Below are positions 31,933 through 40,422 of a stretch of 59,805 bases of DNA, piece by piece. The notes beneath the pieces are model-generated. The model saw only the letters and a list, made by a program, of their open reading frames with translations. It was not told the DNA's origin and did not search any database. Every line of letters begins with the position of its first letter. Positions within the stretch are counted from its first letter, which is position 1. The stretch is from Limosilactobacillus antri DSM 16041 (GTDB lineage Bacteria > Bacillota > Bacilli > Lactobacillales > Lactobacillaceae). The position numbers and the translations under genes are program-made. The stretch lies in assembly GCF_000160835.1 (NCBI RefSeq), contig NZ_GG700732.1:678734-738538 (forward strand), read 5' to 3'.

Positions 31933-32003
31933 TTGGGAATACTGGGTTCGAACCAGTGATCAAGGATTCAGAGTCCTTTGCCTTACCGCTTGGCCAATTC
32001 CCA
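31933..32003 (-). tRNA. tRNA-Gln (anticodon CUG)
   Basis: A 71-nt cloverleaf: acceptor TGGGAAT/ATTCCCA (U1-A72 as usual for tRNA-Gln), D-arm GGCCAAGCGGTAAGGC, anticodon stem AAGGA/TCCTT with loop CTCTGAA (anticodon CTG), T-arm CACTGG-TTCGAAC-CAGT, discriminator A. CCA is not encoded. It decodes CAG. Confidence 0.93.
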
Positions 32004-32070
32004 ATTACGTTGCCATGCAACGATATTTACTATACTAGCAAATCCACTTTTCGTCAACCATTTTTTCAAA

Positions 32071-32550
32071 TTAATTTTCCTGTTTTTTGAACCGCGCCTC
32101 CTGCTTGGCAATCAAAGCGCGGGTTTGCGCGATAACTGCGGGGTGGTGACGGCCATTTTGCCAAAAATCAACGTCGGCCTTGATCTGTTCCTGACTCGAC
32201 TGGGCATAATCATGCCGCAGAAAATTATAATTAGCCGCCGTACTCTGTTTTTCCCAAATTGCGGCCATAATGAACTGACTCCGGGTTCGTTGCAGCCCCT
32301 GAACCACCGCATCTCCCTCGTCGTGAGCGGCCACCGCCACCACTTCCGCCGTCGCAATTGGCGGTTGTACACTATCGTCCGGCAGGTATGGCGCCACCGG
32401 GACGTTGATCAGCGCTTTAAGCATCACTTCCTGCCAATTTTCCCGGGTTGCGTAGCGATGGGCCAGGCCGGGCTCGACATCGTTTGCCAATAAATACCGC
32501 CGTTCCTCGCCCCAGCTTAACTTCACCTGCACTGTAAATACGGTTGCCAT
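32071..32550 (-). CDS. Hypothetical protein
   Basis: A 159-residue soluble protein. There is no recognised family. It has an N-terminal beta-rich part (VFTVQVKLSWGEERRYLLANDVE), a central Pro/Val/Ala stretch (VPVAPYLPDDSVQPPIATAEVVAVAAHDEGDAVV) and a basic C-terminal helix (QTRALIAKQEARFKKQ). A strong AAGGAGGGG lies eight bases before the ATG. No signal peptide. Confidence 0.65.
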   Translation of the reverse strand: MATVFTVQVKLSWGEERRYLLANDVEPGLAHRYATRENWQEVMLKALINVPVAPYLPDDSVQPPIATAEVVAVAAHDEGDAVVQGLQRTRSQFIMAAIWEKQSTAANYNFLRHDYAQSSQEQIKADVDFWQNGRHHPAVIAQTRALIAKQEARFKKQEN

Positions 32551-32694
32551 CGTCGACCCCTCCTTAAAATTTCAGTGATATTATACCGCAGCCCGGGGCA
32601 GGATGCTCAGTCATTCGCAAATTTTATTACGGACCGGCGAAAGAATGGACTATTAGCGTTAATTCTCTTAAACTAATACTATCCAAAAAGGGGG

Positions 32695-33405
32695 ATGAAA
32701 ATTATCAAACGCCGCCACTTTCTACTGAGCTTATTTTACTGCGTACTTTTTATCTGGCTGATTGCGCTTTACCAAAGCAGTCCCGTCTTCCAGCAGGGAA
32801 TCGATACGGGCATTCTGCGTACCCAGCAGCAAATTAGCCGGCTCCTCGGCCACCAGCTGGCCGCCAAACCCCATTCGGCCGTTCAAACCAAACAGGCGGA
32901 TGAGGTAACTGACGGCCGGTGGCCAGAAAATAGCACCACCATCTACGTTGACCTCAACAACCCCACCCTGCGCACCGCCACCACCGAAGCAATCAACCAG
33001 TGGAACCAGACCGGCGCATTCACCTTTCGCCCGGTACAAAACAAGGCCGACGCCAACATCGTGGTAACCGCGGTCGACCAGCAGCAAAACGGTGCGGCCG
33101 GCCTGACCAATACCAAAACGGATTCGGCCACCGGCTACCTATTACACGCGGACGTCCAATTAAACGCCGGCTACCTGCTCAACGCTAACTACGGCTACTC
33201 TCCCCAACGAATCGTCAATACGGCCGAACACGAACTCGGCCACGCAATCGGGCTCCAACACACCAGCACTGCCTCTGTAATGCAGCCAGCTGGATCCTTC
33301 TACCCAATCCAGCCCGGCGACGTTGCAGCCGTTAAGCAGCTCTACCAAAAGCGGCCCCACCCCGCTGGCCAGCAAGCGTCCCCGCGTGGAAGCCAACAGC
33401 AATAG
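32695..33405 (+). CDS. Membrane-anchored matrixin-type zinc metalloprotease
   Basis: A 236-residue protein. An N-terminal helix (FLLSLFYCVLFIWLIALYQ) anchors it outside the cell. The catalytic domain has the metzincin motif HELGHAIGLQH (zinc ligands three His, base Glu, about residue 180) and the Met-turn SVMQP. The upstream strand IYVDLNNPTLRTATTEAINQWNQTGAFTF is typical of peptidase family M10A. The C-terminus is a Gln- and Pro-rich tail. The GGGGG Shine-Dalgarno directly abuts the ATG, an odd spacing. Such small proteases occur in lactobacilli; the substrate is unknown. Confidence 0.87.
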   Translation: MKIIKRRHFLLSLFYCVLFIWLIALYQSSPVFQQGIDTGILRTQQQISRLLGHQLAAKPHSAVQTKQADEVTDGRWPENSTTIYVDLNNPTLRTATTEAINQWNQTGAFTFRPVQNKADANIVVTAVDQQQNGAAGLTNTKTDSATGYLLHADVQLNAGYLLNANYGYSPQRIVNTAEHELGHAIGLQHTSTASVMQPAGSFYPIQPGDVAAVKQLYQKRPHPAGQQASPRGSQQQ

Positions 33406-33534
33406 CTCCCGCCCAGCTGCAAGGCTAGCTCCACCTTTACTGGTGCCACCCCTCTTCCATTCTACGAGCCTGCCGTGTTCACGAGTATGTTAGAATAGCC
33501 AGTGGGTAAATTTATAGATAGTGAGTGAATACGC

Positions 33535-34452
33535 ATGAACAATAAAAAAGCATTAGGAATTGCCATGGTGATTACCGCCTGCACCTTTTGGGGAATTTCG
33601 GGGCTGTTTGCCAAGGGGCTCTTTAACGCCAGCTCGTCGATCACTTCCCTCTGGGTGACCCAGAGCCGGATGACTGCCGCCGGAATCCTTTTGGTCCTCT
33701 TCAGCCTGGTCAAGGGCGACCATCCCTTCCGGATTTTTAAAAGCCCCCACGATACCTGGGTAATCTTTTCTTACGGGATTTTTGGCCTGGTGCCGGTCCA
33801 ATTCGCCTACTTCATGGTCGTCCAGTACGGGAACGCCTCCATCGCGACCATCTTGCAGTTTGTCGGTCCCTTCTTCATCATTGCCTACCAAGCAGCGTTT
33901 CGTCACATTCCGCCGCGGCGAATTGAAATCATTTGCGCAATCATTGCCTTCATCGGGGTCTTCACGATTGCCACCCACGGGCGGTTCAACAAGCTGGCCG
34001 TTACCCCAGCCATCTTGATTTGGGGCCTGATTTCAGCAATCGGGGTCGCCACTAACACCCTGATCCCGCAGAAAATGCTCCGCGAAGGACGGGTCCCATC
34101 CCTGGTGATTACCGCTTGGGGACTGCTCTTCTCCGGGATCGTCCTGCTGGCCCTCCATCCGGCGCAGCCGCACGTTCCGAACATACCGGTTGTGTGGTTC
34201 TGCTGGCTTGGGGTCCTGGTTATCGGTACCCTGATTCCCTTCCAGCTCGCCAACAATGCCCTGAAATACATCGATGCGACAACCTTCAGCCTGATGGACG
34301 CCTTTGAACCGCTCTCCGCGACGATTGGGTCCGTCCTGATCTTCCACCTTAACATGACCGGCGCTGACATCATTGGCTCAATCTTGGTTATCGTCGCCGT
34401 CCTGGCATTAAATATCCGGATTCCCAATCATGTCCCGGGAAATAAAAATTAA
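33535..34452 (+). CDS. EamA/DMT family transporter
   Basis: A 305-residue protein with ten membrane helices in two EamA repeats: the first from IAMVITACTFWGISGLFAKGL and the second from PAILIWGLISAIGVATNTLIPQ. The C-terminus FSLMDAFEPLSATIGSVLIFHLNMTGADIIGSILVIVAVLAL is the usual RhaT/EamA pattern. Metabolite export or import is likely; the substrate cannot be told. It is followed by the dispersed hairpin repeat, copy B. Confidence 0.87.
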   Translation: MNNKKALGIAMVITACTFWGISGLFAKGLFNASSSITSLWVTQSRMTAAGILLVLFSLVKGDHPFRIFKSPHDTWVIFSYGIFGLVPVQFAYFMVVQYGNASIATILQFVGPFFIIAYQAAFRHIPPRRIEIICAIIAFIGVFTIATHGRFNKLAVTPAILIWGLISAIGVATNTLIPQKMLREGRVPSLVITAWGLLFSGIVLLALHPAQPHVPNIPVVWFCWLGVLVIGTLIPFQLANNALKYIDATTFSLMDAFEPLSATIGSVLIFHLNMTGADIIGSILVIVAVLALNIRIPNHVPGNKN

Positions 34453-34499
34453 GCATACGGGTTGCCAATGATCATGCAACCCCTTTAACAAGTAAAAAG

Positions 34500-34645
34500 C
34501 GAACAGCGCAATACACAATGAGCTCCAGCTCGGCAAAACCGGGCTGGAGCTCTATTTGTGCTTTCTAAAGACTAGCTGCGCGTCGACGGGGGTGTGAAAA
34601 CGAAGTTATAAATGACTTCTGTCCCTTTCGCCCTCGTTTTAGTTC
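34500..34645. repeat. Dispersed hairpin repeat, copy B
   Basis: This is the reverse-complement homologue of 11755-11890. Shared parts are GCGCAGCTAGTCTTTAGA.AG and CACAAATAGAG on one side and CTCATTGTGTA on the other, plus an AAAGGGA segment further out. The stem is GAGCTCCAGCTCGG paired with CCGGGCTGGAGCTC on the plus strand (14 bp, one G-U), loop CAAAA. The stem bases differ from copy A in both arms, yet pairing is kept. No ORF and no promoter are seen; it lies between the EamA and hxlR stops. Confidence 0.75.
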
Positions 34646-34681
34646 CGAATATTCCAAAGATATCACGTGGCCCCAAATGGG

Positions 34682-34987
34682 CTAAACGCTACCCCACTTC
34701 TGCATTTCCTCAATCACCGGCCGGAGCTGGCGGCCCCGCGGTGTCAGTGAGTAACTGGTCCGTACCGGGACGGTGGCCGTAACCTCCTTTGCAACAATTC
34801 CCGCCTTGACCAGGTCGTTTAGCTGCAGGGCCAGCATTCGCCGGGAGCAGCCGGGTAGCCGTTTTTCCAGTTCGTTAAACCGGCACTGTCCGTGTTCTAG
34901 CAGGGTCATAATGATGGGCCCTTTCCACTTGCCCGCAATTTGCTGCAGGGTCTGATCGATCGGGCAGTTCTCGATTGCCTTCGCCAT
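34682..34987 (-). CDS. HxlR family transcriptional regulator
   Basis: About 101 residues: ENCPIDQTLQQIAGKWKGPIIMTLLEHGQCRFNELEKRLPGCSRRMLALQLNDLVKAGIV is the complete HxlR winged helix, with the conserved N-terminal Cys-Pro and GKWKxxI. Members often sense electrophiles or oxidants through that cysteine. The ATG at 34987 has GGGGGG eight bases upstream and is preferred to the frame start at 35020. It is divergent from the nitroreductase gene, the usual regulator-target arrangement. Confidence 0.9.
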   Translation of the reverse strand: MAKAIENCPIDQTLQQIAGKWKGPIIMTLLEHGQCRFNELEKRLPGCSRRMLALQLNDLVKAGIVAKEVTATVPVRTSYSLTPRGRQLRPVIEEMQKWGSV

Positions 34988-35111
34988 TTGCAAGCCCCCC
35001 TCTAGGTTTAATTTTAGCATAAGTGTCTTAGTGAAAAATAATTCACGTCTTGCTGATTATTGATTTTAGTTTACTATTAGTAAGTAATAATTAACAGGAG
35101 GAAGTTCAGTC

Positions 35112-35714
35112 ATGAAATCAAACTTTAACCAACTCGCTGCTCAGCGGCGGTCCATCTACGCCCTCGGAAAGAATGTCACCGCGACACCCGAGGAAATCTA
35201 TCAACTGGTAACAACGGCAGTTCGTAATTCGCCAAGCGCCTTCAACAGCCAACCAGTCCGGGCCGTGGTCTTATTTAACCAGGCCAGCAACCAGGTTTGG
35301 GAAATCGTTGCGGAAGCATTGGCAAAAGTCGTCACTGACCCAGCCGCCTTTGAACAAACAAAGCAAAAAATCGCCAGCTTCCGGGCTGGTATCGGTACCG
35401 TTTTGTTCTTAACGGACACTGCCAGCGTGCACAAGCTGGAGGAGCAGTTTCCTGCCTATGCAGATAACTTTGCTGACTGGGCGGAGCAGGCAATTGGCGG
35501 CAGCCAGCAGGCGGTATGGACGGCCCTGGCCGAACAAGGGATTGGCGCTAGCTTACAACACTATAACCCGCTGATTGATGATGCCATCCACCAGGCCTTT
35601 GACTTGCCAGCGGACTGGCAGCTTAGGGCAGAAATGCCGTTCGGTTCGATCGAAGGCCCGGCTGGTGATAAAGAGTACCTGGAGGAAAAACAAGTCTTCA
35701 AACTGATCAAATAA
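35112..35714 (+). CDS. Nitroreductase family flavoprotein
   Basis: A 200-residue FMN-dependent oxidoreductase of the Frm2/YdgI-like branch: RRSIYALGKNV (FMN phosphate binding), NSPSAFNSQPVRAVVL (about residue 40), GIGASLQHYNPLID (about 145) and EMPFGSIEGPAGDKEYL. It reduces nitro- or quinone-type compounds, or acts in lipid/redox signalling in relatives. AGGAGG precedes the ATG. It is divergent from hxlR, which probably controls it. Confidence 0.9.
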   Translation: MKSNFNQLAAQRRSIYALGKNVTATPEEIYQLVTTAVRNSPSAFNSQPVRAVVLFNQASNQVWEIVAEALAKVVTDPAAFEQTKQKIASFRAGIGTVLFLTDTASVHKLEEQFPAYADNFADWAEQAIGGSQQAVWTALAEQGIGASLQHYNPLIDDAIHQAFDLPADWQLRAEMPFGSIEGPAGDKEYLEEKQVFKLIK

Positions 35715-35730
35715 CAACCAAAAACGTCTT

Positions 35731-35780
35731 AAGCCAAACACCCGCAGGTGACCTAATAGTCGCTTGCGGGTGTTTGGCTT
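35731..35780. terminator. Bidirectional terminator
   Basis: Near-perfect arms AAGCCAAACACCCGCA and TGCGGGTGTTTGGCTT (16 bp) around an 18-nt loop, between the convergent nitroreductase and AraC stops. T-runs are short, but the stem is very stable. Confidence 0.85.
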
Positions 35781-35797
35781 ATTCGTGATTGCTCCAT

Positions 35798-36718
35798 CTA
35801 CTGCCGTCTTTCGCGGGTCTTAGTGTCATTCAGGAGGAAGTCGCCCATGTACTGCTGCCGGTACTGGGTCGGCGTTTGGCCCAGCTGTTTTTTGAAGCAG
35901 CGCAGAAAATACTTTTCGTCATTAAAGCAGGCCTGGTCCGCAATCAGCTTGAGGGGCAGGTTTGACTTCAGGAGGAGTTCACACGCGATGTCCAGCTTTT
36001 TCTGCAGGATCAGCCGGGAAGCCGTCATCCCGGTCTCCTTTTTAATCAAGCGGCTCACGTAACGATAATTCATCCCAAAATGTTCTGCCAGTCCCCGCAC
36101 CGTCAATTCAGCGGTTAAATGGCTCCCGAGCCAGTCGATGATCTCTGTCGCCTTGGGATTAACCCGCGTCAAATGGTGGAGTCCGGTAACAAAATCGTTG
36201 GTGATCTCAAGCATCAGCTCGGTAATCGCATACGATGGTAACGCCTCCGTATAGTAGTTCCCGCGAATCAATAAAAGGGTCTGCAAACACAGCGTATTGA
36301 TCCGGTTAAATTCCCGAATCTGATAATACTGTGGCAAAATCACGTTATTGGCCAGCCGGCCCAAATCGTGGCGGTCACGAATTGCCGTTGTTACCTGCTG
36401 GTCAGTAACCCGCTCTTCTCCATCCTTGGGCAAAAACTGAATCCAGTAAATAGTAACCGGACCGGTACCACCCACCAGTTCCAGTTTGGTATGGGGCGCC
36501 ACTAGCAGGCAAGTTCCCCGCCTGAGCAGCTGCCCTTGCCGCTCCCAGCTCACCCGACACTGCCCACCGGCACAAACCAGCAATTCATAGGCGTCCCCCA
36601 GTTCAAATCGTTTAGGCGTCTCCTCCCTATCGAGGACGAGTTGACCCGAAGCATAGTGGTGGAATGGCCGGTCACTATTAAAGAGGTATACGTCATAGTT
36701 ACTTTTGTCCACTTGCAT
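35798..36718 (-). CDS. AraC family regulator beside the GH31-MFS operon
   Basis: About 306 residues. An N-terminal cupin-like sugar-sensing part (QLLRRGTCLLVAPHTKLELVGG) precedes a C-terminal double HTH (LTAELTVRGLAEHFGMNYRYVSRLIKKETGMTASRLILQKKLDIACELLLKSNLPLKLIADQACFNDEKYFLRCFKKQLGQTPTQYRQQY), which is complete. The frame opens at 36736, but the ATG at 36718 follows GGGGG by nine bases. It is divergent from the GH31-MFS pair with a 211-bp shared region and is probably its activator. Confidence 0.88.
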   Translation of the reverse strand: MQVDKSNYDVYLFNSDRPFHHYASGQLVLDREETPKRFELGDAYELLVCAGGQCRVSWERQGQLLRRGTCLLVAPHTKLELVGGTGPVTIYWIQFLPKDGEERVTDQQVTTAIRDRHDLGRLANNVILPQYYQIREFNRINTLCLQTLLLIRGNYYTEALPSYAITELMLEITNDFVTGLHHLTRVNPKATEIIDWLGSHLTAELTVRGLAEHFGMNYRYVSRLIKKETGMTASRLILQKKLDIACELLLKSNLPLKLIADQACFNDEKYFLRCFKKQLGQTPTQYRQQYMGDFLLNDTKTRERRQ

Positions 36719-36816
36719 GGATATTCGCCCCCACATTTAGTTACTTTCAAGCACTATTACCCGCTCAAATTGCCACTTATGTCCAAAGTACCATTCATTT
36801 TGCACCTTTTCGTCCA

Positions 36817-36884
36817 TTAAAGCGGTTACATTCAATTTCAGAAAAAGGTTTAATTATTCTTGTAAGTTGATTTAGGCAATCAAC
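36817..36884 (+). promoter_or_regulatory. GH31-MFS promoter with cre-like site and xyl-type palindrome
   Basis: -35 TTACAT (36826-36831), 17 nt, -10 TTTAAT (36849-36854). A cre-like TTAAAGCGGTTACA (36817-36830) overlaps the -35, with one mismatch to TGWNANCGNTNWCA. Downstream lies a perfect palindrome GTTGATT-TAGGC-AATCAAC (36866-36884) preceded by CTTGTAA, the same flank as at the xylA, xylP and GH43 sites. Binding by CcpA and XylR (or the AraC protein) is inferred. Confidence 0.65.
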
Positions 36885-36929
36885 TCTTCAGCAATTATTA
36901 TAGCAGATTGAGCGAAAGGAAGCTTTTCT

Positions 36930-38984
36930 ATGGCAGTAATGAAAAAAATGGCGAACGGCCTGTACTGGGAGCACGCGGCTGAACAGGTTCTCATCCAACC
37001 GTGGGGCAAAGACAGTCTGCGTTTTCGGGTAACCAAGAACAGCAAGTTTACATCTCACCAGGACTGGGCGTTAGCCTATTCTAAAGAACACACTGGCAAC
37101 TGCAACCAAATTAAGATCGACGAGGCGGCGAACAGCTGCGCCATCAGCAACGGTCACATCACCGCTAGTATTAACCAATTTGGCTGGCTGACCATCACCA
37201 ACCGGGACGGCAAGGTCCTCCTTAAGGAGCGCTGGCAGGTTAAGCCCGGTGGCAAGAAGACCAGTCCCCTGGGCATCCCCGGTCGGGAACTCAAACCGAT
37301 CATTGGTGGGGACTACCAGGCAACCATGCGGTTTGAAGCCGTCGACGGCGAAAAAATTTACGGGATGGGCCAGCGGCAGGAAAAGCAGCTCAACTACAAG
37401 GGCTGCATCCTCGAATTGGCCCAGCGCAATACCCAGGCCACCGTTCCCTTCGTCCTCTCTAACCGGGGTTACGGCTTCTTATGGAACAATCCGGCGATCG
37501 GTCAGGTAACCTTCGCCAATAACGAAACCAAGTGGGAGGCCAAGGACACCGACCAGCTTGACTTCTGGGTCACCGCTGCCGACTCCCCGGCACAGATCGT
37601 CGAAAACTACACGGCCGCCACGGGGAAGGTCCCGATGATGCCCAAATTTGCCAGCGGCTTTTGGCAATGCAAACTCCGCTACAAGACCCAGGATGAGTTG
37701 CTGAAGGTAGCCCACGAATACAAGGACAAGGGGCTGCCGATCAACGTCATCGTCATTGACTTCTTCCACTGGCCAAACCAGGGGGAGTGGAAATTCGATC
37801 CCAAGTACTGGCCGGATCCGAAGGGGATGGTCGACGAGCTGAATAAGATGGGAATCAAACTGATGGTTTCCATCTGGCCAACGGTCGACGTTAACAGTAA
37901 AAACTATGACGAGATGAATGACAAGGGCTACCTCGTCCGGTCCGAGCGGATGTACCAGGATTCTTACCACTTCATGGGCAACGAAACCTTCTTCGACGCC
38001 ACCAATCCGGGTGCCCGCAAGTACGTCTGGGATAAGGCCAAGCAAAACTACTACGATAACGGTGTCCGGATGTTCTGGCTCGACGAAGCGGAACCGGAAT
38101 ATGGCTTCATGTACGACTTCGACCACTTCCGCTACTACCAGGGACCAGCACTCAAGCTCAGCAACGTCTACCCGCTTGATTATGCCAAGGCCTTTTATGA
38201 GGGTCAGCAGGCCGCCGGGCAAAAAGACATCGTTAACCTCGTCCGCTGTGTCTGGGCCGGCAGCCAAAAGTACGGGGTCGTCCTCTGGTCTGGCGACGTC
38301 CACTCGACCTTTGAGTCGCTGCAAAAGCAGGTGGTCGCTGGGCTAAACGCGGGCTTATCTGGCATTTCCTGGTGGACTACCGATATCGGTGGTTTTACCG
38401 GTGGCAACGTCCATGACCCTCACTTCCACGAGCTGCTCACCCGCTGGTTCCAGTTTGGGACCTTCTGCCCGGTCATGCGCTTGCATGGTTTCCGGGAGCC
38501 CGCCGAGCAGACGATTGAACACGCCGACCGGATGTTTAACCAGCCATTTGGCAGCGGTGCTTTCAACGAAATCTATAAGTACCCGCGGCCGACTTACCGG
38601 ATTCTCCGGAAGTACCTCTTCATGCGGGAAGCCATTCGGCCTTACGTAATGGACCAGATGAAGAAGGCCCATGAGGACGGCACACCAGTCATGCGGCCGC
38701 TCTTCTACGATTTCGCTAAGGACGACCAGACCTGGGATATTTCCGACGAGTACCTGTTTGGCCCCGACGTCCTGGTTTCACCAATCCTCCATGCCGGCCA
38801 AACCAAACGAGACGTTTACCTGCCGGCCGGCGAGGACTGGATCGATGTGCAAACGAAGGAAAGCTACCACGGCGGCCAAACCGTCACCGTCGACTGCCCG
38901 ATCGACACGATTCCGCTCTTTACCCGTGCCAGTCACCCGTTGAACAGCCTCTTGAACTTTACGGTTCCCACCGCTAAGGACTAG
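36930..38984 (+). CDS. GH31 alpha-xylosidase (second GH31 in the window)
   Basis: A 684-residue family 31 glycoside hydrolase without signal peptide. The nucleophile is the Asp in MFWLDEAEPEYG (about residue 384) and the acid/base is in LWSGDVHSTF (about 455). WLDEAEPE is a signature close to alpha-xylosidases; WWTTDIGGF and the MRLHGFREP segment also fit. It would remove alpha-1,6-linked xylose from the non-reducing end of imported xyloglucan oligosaccharides or isoprimeverose. Alternatives are alpha-glucosidase or sulfoquinovosidase-like activity; the absence of phosphate or sulfo genes makes them less likely. The ATG follows AAGGAAG by seven bases. It is coupled to the MFS gene 12 bp downstream. 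Confidence 0.85.
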   Translation: MAVMKKMANGLYWEHAAEQVLIQPWGKDSLRFRVTKNSKFTSHQDWALAYSKEHTGNCNQIKIDEAANSCAISNGHITASINQFGWLTITNRDGKVLLKERWQVKPGGKKTSPLGIPGRELKPIIGGDYQATMRFEAVDGEKIYGMGQRQEKQLNYKGCILELAQRNTQATVPFVLSNRGYGFLWNNPAIGQVTFANNETKWEAKDTDQLDFWVTAADSPAQIVENYTAATGKVPMMPKFASGFWQCKLRYKTQDELLKVAHEYKDKGLPINVIVIDFFHWPNQGEWKFDPKYWPDPKGMVDELNKMGIKLMVSIWPTVDVNSKNYDEMNDKGYLVRSERMYQDSYHFMGNETFFDATNPGARKYVWDKAKQNYYDNGVRMFWLDEAEPEYGFMYDFDHFRYYQGPALKLSNVYPLDYAKAFYEGQQAAGQKDIVNLVRCVWAGSQKYGVVLWSGDVHSTFESLQKQVVAGLNAGLSGISWWTTDIGGFTGGNVHDPHFHELLTRWFQFGTFCPVMRLHGFREPAEQTIEHADRMFNQPFGSGAFNEIYKYPRPTYRILRKYLFMREAIRPYVMDQMKKAHEDGTPVMRPLFYDFAKDDQTWDISDEYLFGPDVLVSPILHAGQTKRDVYLPAGEDWIDVQTKESYHGGQTVTVDCPIDTIPLFTRASHPLNSLLNFTVPTAKD

Positions 38985-38996
38985 GGGGTGCTAACG

Positions 38997-40355
38997 ATGA
39001 GTAATAAAAAGACAAAACAGGTCAACCTTGACGCCGGCCTGCCTGACCTCTCCAAGTGGGTGATTTTCTCCATTACCTTTGGCTTTCTCGGGATCAACAT
39101 GGGCTTTTCGCTCCAAAGCTCGCAAATGAGCCGGATTTTCCAGTCCATCGGGGCCAACCCGAACAGCCTGGGCTTCTTCTTTATCTTTCCCGGACTGATG
39201 GGGATGATCGTCCAGCCCTTGATTGGCAAATACTCTGACCGCACCTGGAACCGCTTCGGACGGCGGATGCCCTACCTCCTATTTGGGGCACCAATTGCGG
39301 CCCTAGTGCTCTTAATGCTACCGTTCTCTGGTTCACTCGGCTTCGGCTACGGCTCGATGGCCGCAATGGTCTTTGCTGCCTTTGCCGTCTGCTTCATGGA
39401 CCTGTTCAACAACATCTGTATGCAGCCCTTCCGGATGATTGTCGGTGACATGGTCAACAACAAGCAGAAGAACTTCGCCTGGTCCCTCCAGCAAATCTTC
39501 TTCAACGGTGGGGGCATCCTGGCCTCCCTGCTGCCCTTTATCTTCACCGCTTGTGGAATGCACAACACGGCCAAGCGGGGGGTGGTCCCAGATACCGTTA
39601 TCTACGCTTACGTAGTCGCCGCGGCCGTTTTGCTGATTACCAGTATGTGGACCGTCTTTAACGTTAAGGAATACGACCCGCAAACCTACGCCAAGTACCA
39701 CGGGATCAACCCCCAGGACAACCAGAAGTCAGTCAGCCTCTGGCACCTTGTCAAGGTCGCACCCCGCGCCTTCTGGGAATTATGCCTAGTACAATTCTTC
39801 AGCTGGGTCGGCATCATGTACGTTTGGACTTATTCGACTGGGACACTTGCTAAGAACGTCTGGCACACCACTAACCCCACCAGTGCTGGCTTTCAAGCGG
39901 CCGGGAACTGGTACGGAGTCCTAACCGCTATCCTCAGTATCGCTGGGATCTGTTGGGGCTTCCTCTACTCCCACGCCAAGACGACCACCCGAAAAAAGTG
40001 GTACGCCACCGGTCTCGTGCTCGGCGGCAGCGGGTTAATCATGGTTTCCCTCGTCCACGATAAGTGGCTGACCGTCCTGGCCTTCATCCTCTTTGGAATC
40101 TGCTACTTCACGATTCACACCCTGCCCTTTACCCTGTTGACGTCTTCGCTCAATGGTGAGAACGAAGGGGCCTACATCGGGCTCTTCAATATCGGCATCT
40201 GCCTGCCGCAAATTGTGGCCTCCCTGCTCAGCTTTATCATCTTTCCACTAGTTGGCCACAGCCAGCCGATGATGATGCTAATTGCCGGCATTTCGCTTTT
40301 CTGCGCCGCCATCGCAGTTCGGGGAATTCACGAGGGGGTTGCCGTTAAAGAGTAA
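38997..40355 (+). CDS. MFS oligosaccharide transporter (SLC45/sucrose-maltose-like)
   Basis: About 452 residues with twelve membrane helices. GKYSDRTWNRFGRRMPYLLFGAP after helix 2 matches the MFS loop-2-3 signature (D-R-FGRR) as seen in SLC45-like glycoside:H+ symporters. It lies directly behind GH31 and probably imports its substrate. The start is the ATG at 38997, with AGGGGG eight bases upstream; an in-frame GTG at 38988 is within the Shine-Dalgarno. Confidence 0.85.
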   Translation: MSNKKTKQVNLDAGLPDLSKWVIFSITFGFLGINMGFSLQSSQMSRIFQSIGANPNSLGFFFIFPGLMGMIVQPLIGKYSDRTWNRFGRRMPYLLFGAPIAALVLLMLPFSGSLGFGYGSMAAMVFAAFAVCFMDLFNNICMQPFRMIVGDMVNNKQKNFAWSLQQIFFNGGGILASLLPFIFTACGMHNTAKRGVVPDTVIYAYVVAAAVLLITSMWTVFNVKEYDPQTYAKYHGINPQDNQKSVSLWHLVKVAPRAFWELCLVQFFSWVGIMYVWTYSTGTLAKNVWHTTNPTSAGFQAAGNWYGVLTAILSIAGICWGFLYSHAKTTTRKKWYATGLVLGGSGLIMVSLVHDKWLTVLAFILFGICYFTIHTLPFTLLTSSLNGENEGAYIGLFNIGICLPQIVASLLSFIIFPLVGHSQPMMMLIAGISLFCAAIAVRGIHEGVAVKE

Positions 40356-40367
40356 AGTTGATATAAG

Positions 40368-40410
40368 AAAACGCTGGTGGTGAGTGAAAACTCTCCACCA
40401 ACGTTTTTTT
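40368..40410. terminator. Bidirectional terminator between convergent operons
   Basis: AAAACGCTGGTGG and CCACCAACGTTTTTTT form a stem with one mismatch around a loop of about 15 nt, and a T7 run on the plus strand. It ends the GH31-MFS operon; on the minus strand it also follows the GH3 stop. Confidence 0.85.
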
Positions 40411-40422
40411 GCGTTTGCTATT

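Noticed and set aside
37479..38324. A 281-codon open frame antisense to GH31
   Set aside because: It mirrors the GH31 coding sequence, has no ribosome binding site and its Val/Gly/Asp-rich product matches no family.
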